NCBI GenBank assembly: GCA_963715655.1
Contig: OY970262.1
Coordinates: forward strand, 1-64,000
Direction of reading: 5' to 3'
From: JANQPD01 sp963715655
Lineage (GTDB): Bacteria > Bacteroidota > Bacteroidia > Flavobacteriales > Schleiferiaceae
Length of the DNA: 64,000 nucleotides
Shown: piece by piece, positions 26,095-33,988 of the stretch
Numbering within the stretch: position 1 is the stretch's first letter
Layout: every line of letters starts with the position of its first letter
Position numbers and translations under genes: made by a program
Notes under the pieces: generated by a model
What the model was told of the DNA's origin: nothing
What the model saw: the letters and a program-made list of their open reading frames with translations, nothing else
Database searches by the model: none

Positions 26095-29000
26095 ATGGCC
26101 AGTAAAGATTTTAAACTGAGTACACTCTCGCTAAACAATAGCATTAGTGTATTCATACTCACAGGGTTGCTTATCATTTTTGGGTTGTTTTCTTATCTCA
26201 CCATGCCCAAAGAAAGCTTTCCTGAAATTGTGTTTCCTATTATATACGTGCAAACGCCTTATCCGGGAAACACGCCTCAGGATATTGAAAACCTGATTAC
26301 GCGCCCAATTGAAAAGGAAATTAAAAGCGTAGATGGCATCAAAAAACTAAACTCACAATCTATACAAGATGTGAGCATTATAAACGTGGAGTTTAATGTA
26401 GATGTAGATGTAGAGCAAGCGTTGCAAGATGTGAAAGACGCGGTAGATCGTTCTATGAGCGACTTACCCACCGATTTAGATCAAGACCCTGTGGTGCTTG
26501 ATGTAGATTTAAGCCGCGTGCCCATTATGAACATCAACCTTTCGGGAGATTTTGGTATTGCTCAATTAGTAGATTTTGCCGAGGAATTGCAAGATGAAAT
26601 TGAAGAGTTAGGCGAAGTTTCTGAAGCTACCATTACCGGAGATAAAGAAAAAGAAGTGCAAATCAATTTGGATTTACCTTCTATGAAAGCCAACCAAATT
26701 AGCTTTAGCGATGTGGAAAATGCCATTGCTAGTGAAAACATTAACATTGGGGCCGGTGATATTTTGTTGGGTAATTCCCGAAGGTCTATTCGCACTGATG
26801 CGGAGTTTGAAAACATGGATCAAATTCGCAACGTAATTGTAAAGCACGAAAAAGGCAACATTGTATATTTAAAAGACATTGCCGAAGTAGCTTTTACGTT
26901 TAAAGATGTAGAAAGCTTTGCGCGTTTAAACGGCAAGCCGGTAGTATCACTAAACGTAATTAAAAAAAGTGGTGAAAACCTATTGGAAGCCACCGATAAA
27001 ATTAATGCGATTTTAAAAGAAGCACGAGCAGATTATCTTCCTGAATCGCTTGCTATTACCATTACCAACGACCAAAGTACACAAACCAGAAACCAAGTAG
27101 CCAACTTGGAAAATAACATCATTAGTGGCGTTATTCTGGTGGTTTTGGTGCTTTTCTTTTTCCTTGGTTTGCGCAACGCACTTTTTGTGGGTATAGATAT
27201 TCCCTTAAGTATGTTTATATCCTTTATTATCCTTAATGCGCTGGGTATTTCGCTAAACTTTATGGTGCTTTTCTCTTTGATTTTAGCACTCGGTATGTTG
27301 GTAGATAATGGCATTGTAACCGTAGAAAACATTTACCGCCTTTTTGAGCAGAAAAACCTCAGCCCGTGGCAAGCGGCTAAAGAAGGTGTTGGTGAAATTG
27401 CCGTGCCTATTATTAGCTCTACACTTACCACTCTAGCGGCTTTTTTACCGTTGCTTTTTTGGGATGATATTATTGGTGAATTTATGGGCTATTTACCTAA
27501 AACATTAATCATAGTACTTGGCTCCTCGCTTTTTGTGGCTTTGGTTATAAACCCGGTATTGGCTGCCACGCTTATGAAAAAGCAGAATATGAAAGCTAAG
27601 CCAAACGTAAAAAAGACCTTAATAATAGCGGCTGTTTTCGGTATTTTAGGTTTCGTTTTAGTGCTGGGCAAAATCTTCGCATTGGGTAATCTTATGATTT
27701 TAGCCGGACTATTAATCATTCTTTTTGCTTTTTTACTTACACCCATCAGCATCTGGTTTCAAACCAAATTTTTGCCACGTTTAGAAACCCTTTACGGCAA
27801 ATTATTGCGCTGGTCTTTAGCTGGGGCTAAACCCATACTTATTATTGGCGGAACAATTGTATTAATGGTTATGGCCATCGGATTTTACTTTTCATCTAAC
27901 CCTAAAGTAGAATTTTTTCCGGTAAACGAACCCAACTTTATTCAGGTGTTTGTAGAAGTAGCAGAAGGTACAGATGTGGTAGCTACCGACAGCGTTACTA
28001 GCATTATAGAAGGAAAATTGGGCTCCATTTTAGAGCCTTACGGAGATGTGGTAAAAAGTGTGGTAACAAACATTGGTGCCGAAACAGCCAGTATGAACGA
28101 TTTTGGTTCTGGTGGTGGAAACACGCCCAACAAAGCGCGTATCACTATCTCATTTGTAGAATATGAATTTCGCGATGGCGTAAGCACGCGAGATATTCAA
28201 ATTGACGTTACCAAACAACTTACCAATTATGTACCAGGCGCAATTGTTACCGTAGAAAAAGAAAGCAATGGCCCTCCCGTTGGTAAAGCTATTGAAATTC
28301 AAATTCAAGGTGATGATTTTGAAAAGCTGATGACATTGGCTGATGAAGCACAAGCTAAAGTAGAATCTGAGCGTATACCGGGTATTGAAGGGCTTCAAAT
28401 TGACTTGGAACAAAACAAACCTGAAATGTTGATTAAAATTAACCGTGAACGTGCTAGACGTTTAGGGGTAAGCACTTCTCAAGTGGCGCTAAATTTACGT
28501 ACGGCTTTATACGGTAAAGAGGCTAGTAAATACAAGGAGGGTGAAGATGAATACCCGATTGAAGTCCGTTTGGCTGAAAAATATCGTAATGATGTTTCTA
28601 GCTTAATGAACCAATTGGTAACATTCCGTTCGCAATCTAGTGGTCAAATTGTGCAGGTACCTATCTCCGCTGTGGCTGATTACGAGTTTAATACTACGTT
28701 CGGCTCCATAAAGCGCTTAGACACGGAACGTTTAGTCACCCTAAGCTCAAATGTTATTGAAGGTTATAATGCTACTTCTATAAATCAGGAGATTCAAGCA
28801 GCACTAGACGATTTTGAATTGCCAACAGGCTACACGTTGAAATTTGCTGGCTCACAAGAAGAACAAGAAAACTCCTCCAACTTTTTGGTTACCGCTTTAT
28901 TAATTGCCGTTTCCTTAATTACAATTATTCTGGTTTCTCAATTTAACTCTATCTACAAGCCCTTTATAATTGTAGCTACCGTAGTGTTTAGTACCATTGG

Positions 29001-29499
29001 TGTGTTTTTGGGTTTGGGTATTTTCCAAATGGATTTTGTAGTAATTATGTCTGGTATCGGTATTGTTTCCCTCGCGGGTATTGTGGTAAACAACGGTATT
29101 GTATTAATCGACTTTATAGAAATTTCTAAAAATGATTTAAAAGAGAAACTCGGTTTAAAGCAGGAAGAAGAATTAGAAAAGCAAGACTTACGTGATGCCA
29201 TTGAAGATTCTGGTAGAACGCGCCTACGCCCTGTATTGCTTACGGCCATTACCACCGTGCTTGGTTTAGTGCCTTTGGCCATTGGTTTAAATATTGATTT
29301 TGTTGGCTTATTCACTAAATACAATCCTAATATTTATTTTGGTGGAGACAACGCAGTGTTCTGGAGCCCCATGGCTTGGACGGTAATATTCGGATTAGTA
29401 TTTGCCACATTCCTTACCCTTATTGTAGTGCCGGTAATGTATTTAACTTTTGAAAGTTTTATGCGCTGGTCAAGAGGATTGGTGCGAAAAGTGAGTTAA
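26095..29499 (+). CDS. RND-family inner membrane efflux pump (AcrB/MdtF-like)
   Basis: A proton-driven transporter of 1134 residues. It has one N-terminal helix, a large periplasmic loop, a block of helices (~340-570), a second periplasmic loop and a final helix block. Motifs include PKESFPEIVFPIIYVQTPYP near the start. LALGMLVDNGIVTVENIYR carries the Asp of transmembrane helix 4 used in proton relay. GIVSLAGIVVNNGIVLIDF lies in the second half. It is longer than AcrB (~1049) because of extra helices after residue ~500. The substrate is unknown. It closes the TetR operon and is followed by a terminator at 29528. Confidence 0.95.
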   Translation: MASKDFKLSTLSLNNSISVFILTGLLIIFGLFSYLTMPKESFPEIVFPIIYVQTPYPGNTPQDIENLITRPIEKEIKSVDGIKKLNSQSIQDVSIINVEFNVDVDVEQALQDVKDAVDRSMSDLPTDLDQDPVVLDVDLSRVPIMNINLSGDFGIAQLVDFAEELQDEIEELGEVSEATITGDKEKEVQINLDLPSMKANQISFSDVENAIASENINIGAGDILLGNSRRSIRTDAEFENMDQIRNVIVKHEKGNIVYLKDIAEVAFTFKDVESFARLNGKPVVSLNVIKKSGENLLEATDKINAILKEARADYLPESLAITITNDQSTQTRNQVANLENNIISGVILVVLVLFFFLGLRNALFVGIDIPLSMFISFIILNALGISLNFMVLFSLILALGMLVDNGIVTVENIYRLFEQKNLSPWQAAKEGVGEIAVPIISSTLTTLAAFLPLLFWDDIIGEFMGYLPKTLIIVLGSSLFVALVINPVLAATLMKKQNMKAKPNVKKTLIIAAVFGILGFVLVLGKIFALGNLMILAGLLIILFAFLLTPISIWFQTKFLPRLETLYGKLLRWSLAGAKPILIIGGTIVLMVMAIGFYFSSNPKVEFFPVNEPNFIQVFVEVAEGTDVVATDSVTSIIEGKLGSILEPYGDVVKSVVTNIGAETASMNDFGSGGGNTPNKARITISFVEYEFRDGVSTRDIQIDVTKQLTNYVPGAIVTVEKESNGPPVGKAIEIQIQGDDFEKLMTLADEAQAKVESERIPGIEGLQIDLEQNKPEMLIKINRERARRLGVSTSQVALNLRTALYGKEASKYKEGEDEYPIEVRLAEKYRNDVSSLMNQLVTFRSQSSGQIVQVPISAVADYEFNTTFGSIKRLDTERLVTLSSNVIEGYNATSINQEIQAALDDFELPTGYTLKFAGSQEEQENSSNFLVTALLIAVSLITIILVSQFNSIYKPFIIVATVVFSTIGVFLGLGIFQMDFVVIMSGIGIVSLAGIVVNNGIVLIDFIEISKNDLKEKLGLKQEEELEKQDLRDAIEDSGRTRLRPVLLTAITTVLGLVPLAIGLNIDFVGLFTKYNPNIYFGGDNAVFWSPMAWTVIFGLVFATFLTLIVVPVMYLTFESFMRWSRGLVRKVS

Positions 29500-29527
29500 T
29501 TTAACTTTAAGAACATCTTAAATTAAC

Positions 29528-29559
29528 ATAGCCACGCTGTTTTGCGTGGCTATTTTTTT
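29528..29559 (+). terminator. Terminator of the RND operon
   Basis: ATAGCCACGC / GCGTGGCTAT forms a 10-bp stem with a six-base loop and is followed by a run of T. It lies 28 bases after the pump gene stop. Confidence 0.92.
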
Positions 29560-29683
29560 GCTTAAAGCAGTTAGTTAGAACTATAAGCAAAGAAATTTGA
29601 TGAAAACAAAAACTTTAAAATTGATGATTTTCAAATACTTATAAAATTTTGTTTACTCTTTTCAAAAAAAGTACCCAACAAGT

Positions 29684-29713
29684 TTTGAGGTTTAAAAAGT
29701 CGTCTTATATTTG
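29684..29713 (+). promoter_or_regulatory. Promoter of small RNA 1
   Basis: TTTG (29684-29687), an 18-base spacer and TATATTTG (29706-29713) make a complete Bacteroidota promoter. The second copy at 29951-29980 keeps both boxes and the same spacer length although six or so spacer bases differ. Confidence 0.82.
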
Positions 29714-29717
29714 TCAT

Positions 29718-29826
29718 GTCAGCAGCCGATTCTAGGCTCTGATAATAGCAGGTTAATTAGGTTAAGGTTTGGTTAATGAGGATTGACCAAAGAGATACCC
29801 GGGTGAGGACCCGGGTATTTTCTTTT
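29718..29826 (+). ncRNA. Candidate small RNA 1 (twin)
   Basis: An untranslated transcript of about 109 nt is predicted from the promoter at 29684 to its own terminator. Three hairpins can be drawn. H1 is GTCAG-C-AGCC / GGCT-CTGAT (29718-29743, loop GATTCTA, one bulged C). H2 is TTTGGTTAA / TTGACCAAA (29768-29791). H3 is ATACCCGGG / CCCGGGTAT (29795-29818), which with TTTTCTTTT is the terminator. H2 and H3 carry the same hexaloop, TGAGGA. Three GGTTAA units (29751, 29760, 29771) precede the H2 loop, and any of them could pair with TTGACC. No start codon with a useful frame is present. The start point is estimated from the -7 box. Confidence 0.75.
29795..29826 (+). terminator. Terminator hairpin of small RNA 1
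   Basis: A nine-pair GC-rich stem, loop TGAGGA, followed by TTTTCTTTT (interrupted once by C). Confidence 0.9.
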
Positions 29827-29874
29827 ACATATGTCCCAAAAAACTACTTTCCTACTTTTCATTTTAAACCTACT

Positions 29875-29889
29875 CCGCGCAAAGCGCGG
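29875..29889. repeat. Small inverted repeat between the twin RNAs
   Basis: CCGCGC-AAA-GCGCGG is perfect but short and has no T run. It lies between the two small-RNA units and has no counterpart after the second unit. Confidence 0.5.
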
Positions 29890-29950
29890 CTATTCTAAAC
29901 AACAGCATTAAATTTTTTAGGTATCAATTCAAAAAAAATCAGGTTTGAAT

Positions 29951-29980
29951 TTTGCAGTTTAAAAAACTACCTTATATTTG
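29951..29980 (+). promoter_or_regulatory. Promoter of small RNA 2
   Basis: TTTG (29951-29954), 18 bases, then TATATTTG (29973-29980). It has the same design and spacing as the promoter of copy 1, 267 bp away. Confidence 0.82.
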
Positions 29981-29984
29981 TCAT

Positions 29985-30093
29985 GTCAGCAGCCGATTCT
30001 AGGTTCTGACAATAGCAGGTTAATTAGGTTAAGGTTTGGTTAATGAGGATTGACCAAAGAGATACCCGGGTGAGGACCCGGGTATTTTCTTTT
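29985..30093 (+). ncRNA. Candidate small RNA 2 (twin)
   Basis: Second copy of the RNA at 29718-29826, same length. Within the transcribed part only two bases differ before the terminator tail. One changes the H1 arm GGCT to GGTT (G-C to G-U against AGCC). The other changes CTGAT to CTGAC (G-U to G-C against GTCAG). Both keep the helix. H2, the terminator and both TGAGGA loops are identical. The repeated unit including promoter and tail spans roughly 29683-29868 and 29950-30132. No homology to a named RNA family could be checked here. Confidence 0.75.
30062..30093 (+). terminator. Terminator hairpin of small RNA 2
   Basis: ATACCCGGG-TGAGGA-CCCGGGTAT followed by TTTTCTTTT, identical to the terminator of copy 1. 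Confidence 0.9.
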
Positions 30094-30230
30094 ATATATG
30101 TCTCAAAAAAAATTACTTTCCTATTTTAATCACGCAAGCATATTGCACATTTTCTCCTATCTCTATTTTTATGTTTCACTTTCAGGTAAATAGCCAAACT
30201 ATTCTCTAATCCTTTTACCTTCGCCAAACT

Positions 30231-31853
30231 TTGGCAATACTACCCAACATAACATCACCGGCTGATTTACGCCAACTGAAACCTGAGCAACTAACCTTGC
30301 TTTGCGCAGAGTTGCGTGCTTTTGTACTTGAAAAAACAAAAGAAAAAGCAGGGCATATAAAAAGTAGTTTTGGTGTAACTGAACTTACCGTGGCTTTACA
30401 TTTTGCTTATAATACACCCATTGATATTTTAATTTGGGACGTAGGACATCAAGCGTACATTCATAAGATTATTACCGACCGCAAACACCGTTTTCATACC
30501 AATAGGCAGTTTAGGGGAATTTCCGGATTTACAAACAGAGCTGAAAGTGAGTATGATCCATTTGGAGCAGGGCATTCATCCACAGCACTTTCGGCCCTTA
30601 CCGGATTTGCCGAAGCAGCCAAACTTAGCAACATTAATCGCCAACATATAGCAGTGGTTGGTGATGGCGCATTTACCGGTGGCTTGCATTTTGAAGCTAT
30701 GAATTACGCAGGCGACCGTCAGCTTGATGTAACCTTAATTATAAACAACAATAATGCATCTATTGACGCCAACGTAGGCGCCATACAAAGGCTACATAGC
30801 TATAAAAATCTCTGTGCATCTTTAGGTTTTTCATTTTTAGGCGAAGTAGATGGCCACAACCCAACTGCTTTGCTTAAAGCTTTTGCAGAAGCGCAACAAA
30901 TAAAAGGCCCCAAAGCTATTTTGGTGCAAACCATAAAAGGAAAAGGTTATGTAGCTCCCACAAAAACAGAAATAGGCTCAAAAGAAACTTTTCAAAGTAC
31001 GTTAGGTACAGCGCTTTGTAGCATGGCAGAAAAAAATGAGAAGCTAGTTGTGGTTAGCCCGGCTATGCTGAGTGGCGCAGGGTTAACTGATTTTAAAGCC
31101 AAATTTCCAAGGCGTTGTTTTGATGTTGGCATTGCCGAGCAACAAGCCGTCACCATGTCGGCAGCCTTGGCGGCAGAAGGCTTTACCGTTTTTTGTCACC
31201 TTTACTCCACCTTTGCACAGCGCGCGTATGATCAACTTATTCATGATGTGGCTCTCCAAAAACTACCCGTAATTTTTCTTCTAGACAGGGCTGGTTTGGT
31301 AGGCGAAGATGGCGCTACACATCATGGTGCGTTTGACCTTAGCTTTTTAAATCCTATACCCAATATGGTGGTTTCCGCTGCCGCAGATACAGATAGTTTA
31401 ACTCAACTTTTAGCGCTTGCCGCAGAGCACAAAACGGGGCCAATGTCCATTCGCTATCCAAAAGGTAGCTGCAAAGTGTTAGGTACAGCATCAGTAAAAT
31501 TTGGCTTTGGCCGATGGATTAAAAAAGAAGGGGGAAAATTGGTTATTTCTATTGGCGCTTTACAGGAAAGTCAGGTTACAGCTATCTCAAAAAGTGGTGC
31601 TGCGCATTACGATTGGGTTTTTCTAAAGCCTTTTAATGAAGCTCTAGCCTTAGAAATTACCCAAAATTTTGAGCATATCATAACCATAGAAGAAGGCAGT
31701 GCAGCCGGTGGCTTGGGTCATGTGTTTGCAGCACTTTTCGCTAAAAACACTATCTCCAAAAAGCTTACTTGCCTTACTTTACCAGATGTTTTTGTGCCGC
31801 ACGGCAGTGATGCTGAACTTTTGAATTATATTGGATTAAACGGAGGTTTTTAA
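30231..31853 (+). CDS. Shortened DXS-like thiamine-diphosphate enzyme
   Basis: 540 residues related to 1-deoxy-D-xylulose-5-phosphate synthase (first step of the MEP isoprenoid pathway). Conserved parts are SPADLRQLKPEQL at the start, WDVGHQAYIHKI and GHSSTALSAL. The thiamine motif runs from GDGAFTGG to the NNNNASI segment. DVGIAEQ and DRAGLVGEDGATHHGAFD are also present. Compared with ordinary DXS (~620 residues), the segment between NVGAI and GEVDGHN is much shorter. The linker after KGKGY is short too, and GIAEQH reads GIAEQQ. The start is TTG: an in-frame stop at 30207 leaves no ATG, and the N-terminus fits the family from here. TACCTTCG at 30216-30223 may be its -7 box. It could be a divergent DXS or a paralogue with another substrate. 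Confidence 0.75.
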   Translation: MAILPNITSPADLRQLKPEQLTLLCAELRAFVLEKTKEKAGHIKSSFGVTELTVALHFAYNTPIDILIWDVGHQAYIHKIITDRKHRFHTNRQFRGISGFTNRAESEYDPFGAGHSSTALSALTGFAEAAKLSNINRQHIAVVGDGAFTGGLHFEAMNYAGDRQLDVTLIINNNNASIDANVGAIQRLHSYKNLCASLGFSFLGEVDGHNPTALLKAFAEAQQIKGPKAILVQTIKGKGYVAPTKTEIGSKETFQSTLGTALCSMAEKNEKLVVVSPAMLSGAGLTDFKAKFPRRCFDVGIAEQQAVTMSAALAAEGFTVFCHLYSTFAQRAYDQLIHDVALQKLPVIFLLDRAGLVGEDGATHHGAFDLSFLNPIPNMVVSAAADTDSLTQLLALAAEHKTGPMSIRYPKGSCKVLGTASVKFGFGRWIKKEGGKLVISIGALQESQVTAISKSGAAHYDWVFLKPFNEALALEITQNFEHIITIEEGSAAGGLGHVFAALFAKNTISKKLTCLTLPDVFVPHGSDAELLNYIGLNGGF

Positions 31854-31963
31854 TAGTTGGGAGTTCACCAATAAGTTGGGGACTTTGAGAGAAGAAGTCG
31901 GGAGCTAAGCGCATTTTAATGTCATTCCCTAATATAAGTTGACCGTTTTTAAACAGAAGTTAG

Positions 31964-32362
31964 ATGTTAAAAAACGGAAAAAGGATCAGGCACAAGCGAC
32001 TTTACGCAGAAGCCTTTAAATTGCGGATGGTAAAGCTCTATGAGAGCGGTGAACGAACGGTACAGGAGCTTACCAAGGATTATGGCCTAAAGAGTGTTAC
32101 GGTTTACCGTTGGATATATAAATATTCTGAGTACAACAAAAAATCTGTTCAGATAGTAGAGATGAAAGACAGTGAACAACACAAAATACAGGCATTAGAA
32201 AAAAAAGTACGTGAGCTAGAACAGGCTGTGGGTAAAAAGCAAATGAACATAGACTATCTAGAAAAGATGATAGACCTTGCCAAGGAACACTATGATATCG
32301 ATATCAAAAAAAACTCAAACACCCCACACTCTGGTGGTTCCAAGAACATAAAGAACAAGTAG
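31964..32362 (+). CDS. IS3-family transposase OrfA
   Basis: 132 residues: an N-terminal helix-turn-helix (AEAFKLRMVKLYESGERTVQ, then GLKSVTVYRWIYKY) and a leucine-zipper coiled coil (~68-100, IQALEKKVRELEQAV). It binds the IS ends. The sequence A-AAA-AAC in its reading frame (32308-32314) is a classical -1 slippery heptamer. Slipping there joins OrfA to the OrfB frame and gives a ~450-residue OrfAB transposase. Without slipping, translation stops at 32362. Confidence 0.92.
   Translation: MLKNGKRIRHKRLYAEAFKLRMVKLYESGERTVQELTKDYGLKSVTVYRWIYKYSEYNKKSVQIVEMKDSEQHKIQALEKKVRELEQAVGKKQMNIDYLEKMIDLAKEHYDIDIKKNSNTPHSGGSKNIKNK
32308..32314 (+). promoter_or_regulatory. Programmed -1 frameshift site (A AAA AAC)
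   Basis: The run of eight A followed by C (32306-32314) is read ATC AAA AAA AAC in OrfA. A -1 shift enters the OrfB frame, which is open without a stop from here through LWWFQEHKEQVGYSLNRL into the catalytic domain. IS3 elements normally make their active transposase this way. Confidence 0.75.
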
Positions 32363-32412
32363 GATATAGCCTGAACCGTCTGTTTCTCCTGCTTGGGGTA
32401 AGCAAGCAAGCG

Positions 32413-33315
32413 GTGCATCAAGCCAAGAACAGGCAACAGGCATTTGACCAAGAACTTATGGAGATAACACAACAAGTGGACATACTACGGGAGGCACATC
32501 CGGGCTGTGGGGTAGAAAAAATGTACAAAACACTAAAGCCCAAAACTATGGGGCGAGATAAGTTTTGCGAGCTATTTATAGGGCTAGGCTACAGAGTAAA
32601 GGCAATTAAAAACTACACCAAAACCACCCTGCCAGGCTGGTTTAACTACCCCAACTTAATAGAAGGGATGATGGTGAGCCGCCCACATCAGGTATTGCAG
32701 AGCGATATTACTTACTTTGAACTCAACGGTAGGTTTTATTATTTGGTATTTATCATAGATGTATATACCAAGGAAATACTAGGGTACAACCTAGCGGACA
32801 ATATGCGAGCCCAAAGCAATACAAAAGCCTTAAAGATGGCATTAGGAAAAATACCCCTATCCCAACAAAACAAGGCAATACATCATTCAGACAGGGGATC
32901 ACAGTATAGCAGCAAGCAATATACCGATATGCTAAATAGGGCGAAAATATCAATAAGCATGGGTGAAAAGGCGCAAGACAATGCCTACGCAGAAAGAATA
33001 AATGGCACCATTAAGAATGAATATTTAAAACGCTGGCACATCCCTAATTTTAAAACACTGAAAATAAAAACGAAGAAAGCGGTTAACCATTATAACAAGC
33101 AGAGGCTACACCTAGCTTTTAATAATGAGCAAACTCCACTTGGGTTTAAGCAAACTTTAATAAATTTGAATACCCAAGAAAGACCGATGGTGATTATTTA
33201 TGCCGAAGGTAACACTAAAGTTAAGCTGGCATCTAGCCAGCTTAACTTTAACCCAAGAAAGCACCCTCTGGCTCATAATTGTCCGATGGTAATGAAAAAT
33301 GATAAAGTAAATTAG
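32413..33315 (+). CDS. IS3-family transposase OrfB (DDE integrase domain)
   Basis: 300 residues from a GTG start, although the frame is open upstream and is normally reached by frameshift from OrfA. An HTH_21-like region (ILREAHPGCGVEKMYKTLK) precedes the retroviral-type integrase core. The catalytic Asp is in QSDITYF, the second Asp in HHSDRGSQY, and Glu follows 35 residues later in NAYAERINGTIKNEYL. All three catalytic residues are present, so the protein is probably functional. Confidence 0.93.
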   Translation: MHQAKNRQQAFDQELMEITQQVDILREAHPGCGVEKMYKTLKPKTMGRDKFCELFIGLGYRVKAIKNYTKTTLPGWFNYPNLIEGMMVSRPHQVLQSDITYFELNGRFYYLVFIIDVYTKEILGYNLADNMRAQSNTKALKMALGKIPLSQQNKAIHHSDRGSQYSSKQYTDMLNRAKISISMGEKAQDNAYAERINGTIKNEYLKRWHIPNFKTLKIKTKKAVNHYNKQRLHLAFNNEQTPLGFKQTLINLNTQERPMVIIYAEGNTKVKLASSQLNFNPRKHPLAHNCPMVMKNDKVN

Positions 33316-33387
33316 TAACCAAAGCGGTCAACGCTATTTAGGGAAGGTCATAAGAAGTCAATGTACATGGTACAACGTACAATCCCC

Positions 33388-33978
33388 CTATCCCCTCATA
33401 CGCATAATCCTTGCTACGTACTTTCCAATAATATCAAACTCTAAGTTTACTTTGTCCCCTTCTTTCATGTGCTTAAACACAGTGTGCTCAAAGGTGTAAG
33501 GAATAATAGCTACGGAAAAATAATCGTCTTTAGATTCTACTACCGTTAGGCTTGTACCGTTAATAGTAATGCTGCCTTTTGGCACCGTTATATGCTGCTC
33601 GTCAGGCGTGTAGGTAAAGCCAAAAATCCAACTTCCATTTAGGGTTTCGGCCTTATTGCATACGCCCATCATATCCACATGACCCTGCACTATGTGCCCA
33701 TCTAAGCGGCCATTCATAGGCATACAACGTTCTAGATTTACCTCAACTCCTTCGGTTAAAAAACCCAAATTGGTTTTTTGCAGCGTTTCATCAATAGCGG
33801 TTACCGTGTATGTATCTCCCGCAAGGGAAACCACCGTTAGGCAACAGCCATTATGTGCCACGCTTTGGTCAATTTTAAGCTCGTGTGCTATGGAGCTTTG
33901 CACAGTTAAATGTAAATTACTCCCCTCCTGCCGTAGTTTGGTAACCTTCCCTAGGGTTTCCACAATACCTGTAAACAT
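33388..33978 (-). CDS. ribE: Riboflavin synthase alpha chain
   Basis: Catalyses the last step of riboflavin synthesis, dismutation of two 6,7-dimethyl-8-ribityllumazine. 196 residues from MFTGIVETLGKV, the almost invariant start. The open frame extends upstream to 34080, but that part overlaps the neighbouring gene. It has two lumazine-binding domains, with HNGCCLTVV (~46-54) in the first and GSITINGTSLTVVE in the second. It follows the T9SS protein gene by ten bases in the same direction, though the two functions are unrelated. No FMN riboswitch was noticed upstream. Confidence 0.96.
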   Translation of the reverse strand: MFTGIVETLGKVTKLRQEGSNLHLTVQSSIAHELKIDQSVAHNGCCLTVVSLAGDTYTVTAIDETLQKTNLGFLTEGVEVNLERCMPMNGRLDGHIVQGHVDMMGVCNKAETLNGSWIFGFTYTPDEQHITVPKGSITINGTSLTVVESKDDYFSVAIIPYTFEHTVFKHMKEGDKVNLEFDIIGKYVARIMRMRG

Positions 33979-33988
33979 GAAAATTGAA

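Larger units (their letters stand above)
31924..33346 (+). mobile_element. Complete IS3-family insertion sequence
   Basis: The terminal inverted repeats are TTCCCTAATATAAGTTGACC on the left (31925-) and the complement of TTCCCTAAATAGCGTTGACC on the right (-33345), with about five mismatches in 21. GTC flanks both ends (31921-31923 and 33347-33349), fitting the 3-4 bp target duplication of IS3 elements. Both transposase frames are intact, so the element may be active. It sits between the DXS-like gene and ribE and interrupts no gene. Confidence 0.88.

Noticed and set aside
29751..29776. GGTTAA repeats read as a telomere-like or iteron array
   Set aside because: Only three units, irregular spacing, inside a promoter-terminator unit. 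The small-RNA reading explains them better.
29706..30093. Twin units as riboswitches for the DXS-like gene
   Set aside because: Each copy ends in its own complete terminator and the second is 137 bases before the TTG start with another -7-like box between. No alternative anti-terminator pairing was found.
31854..31920. Possible remnant gene between dxs-like and the IS element
   Set aside because: Short, no frame, and composed of a degenerate ttgggagt/gggactttgag repeat-like sequence.
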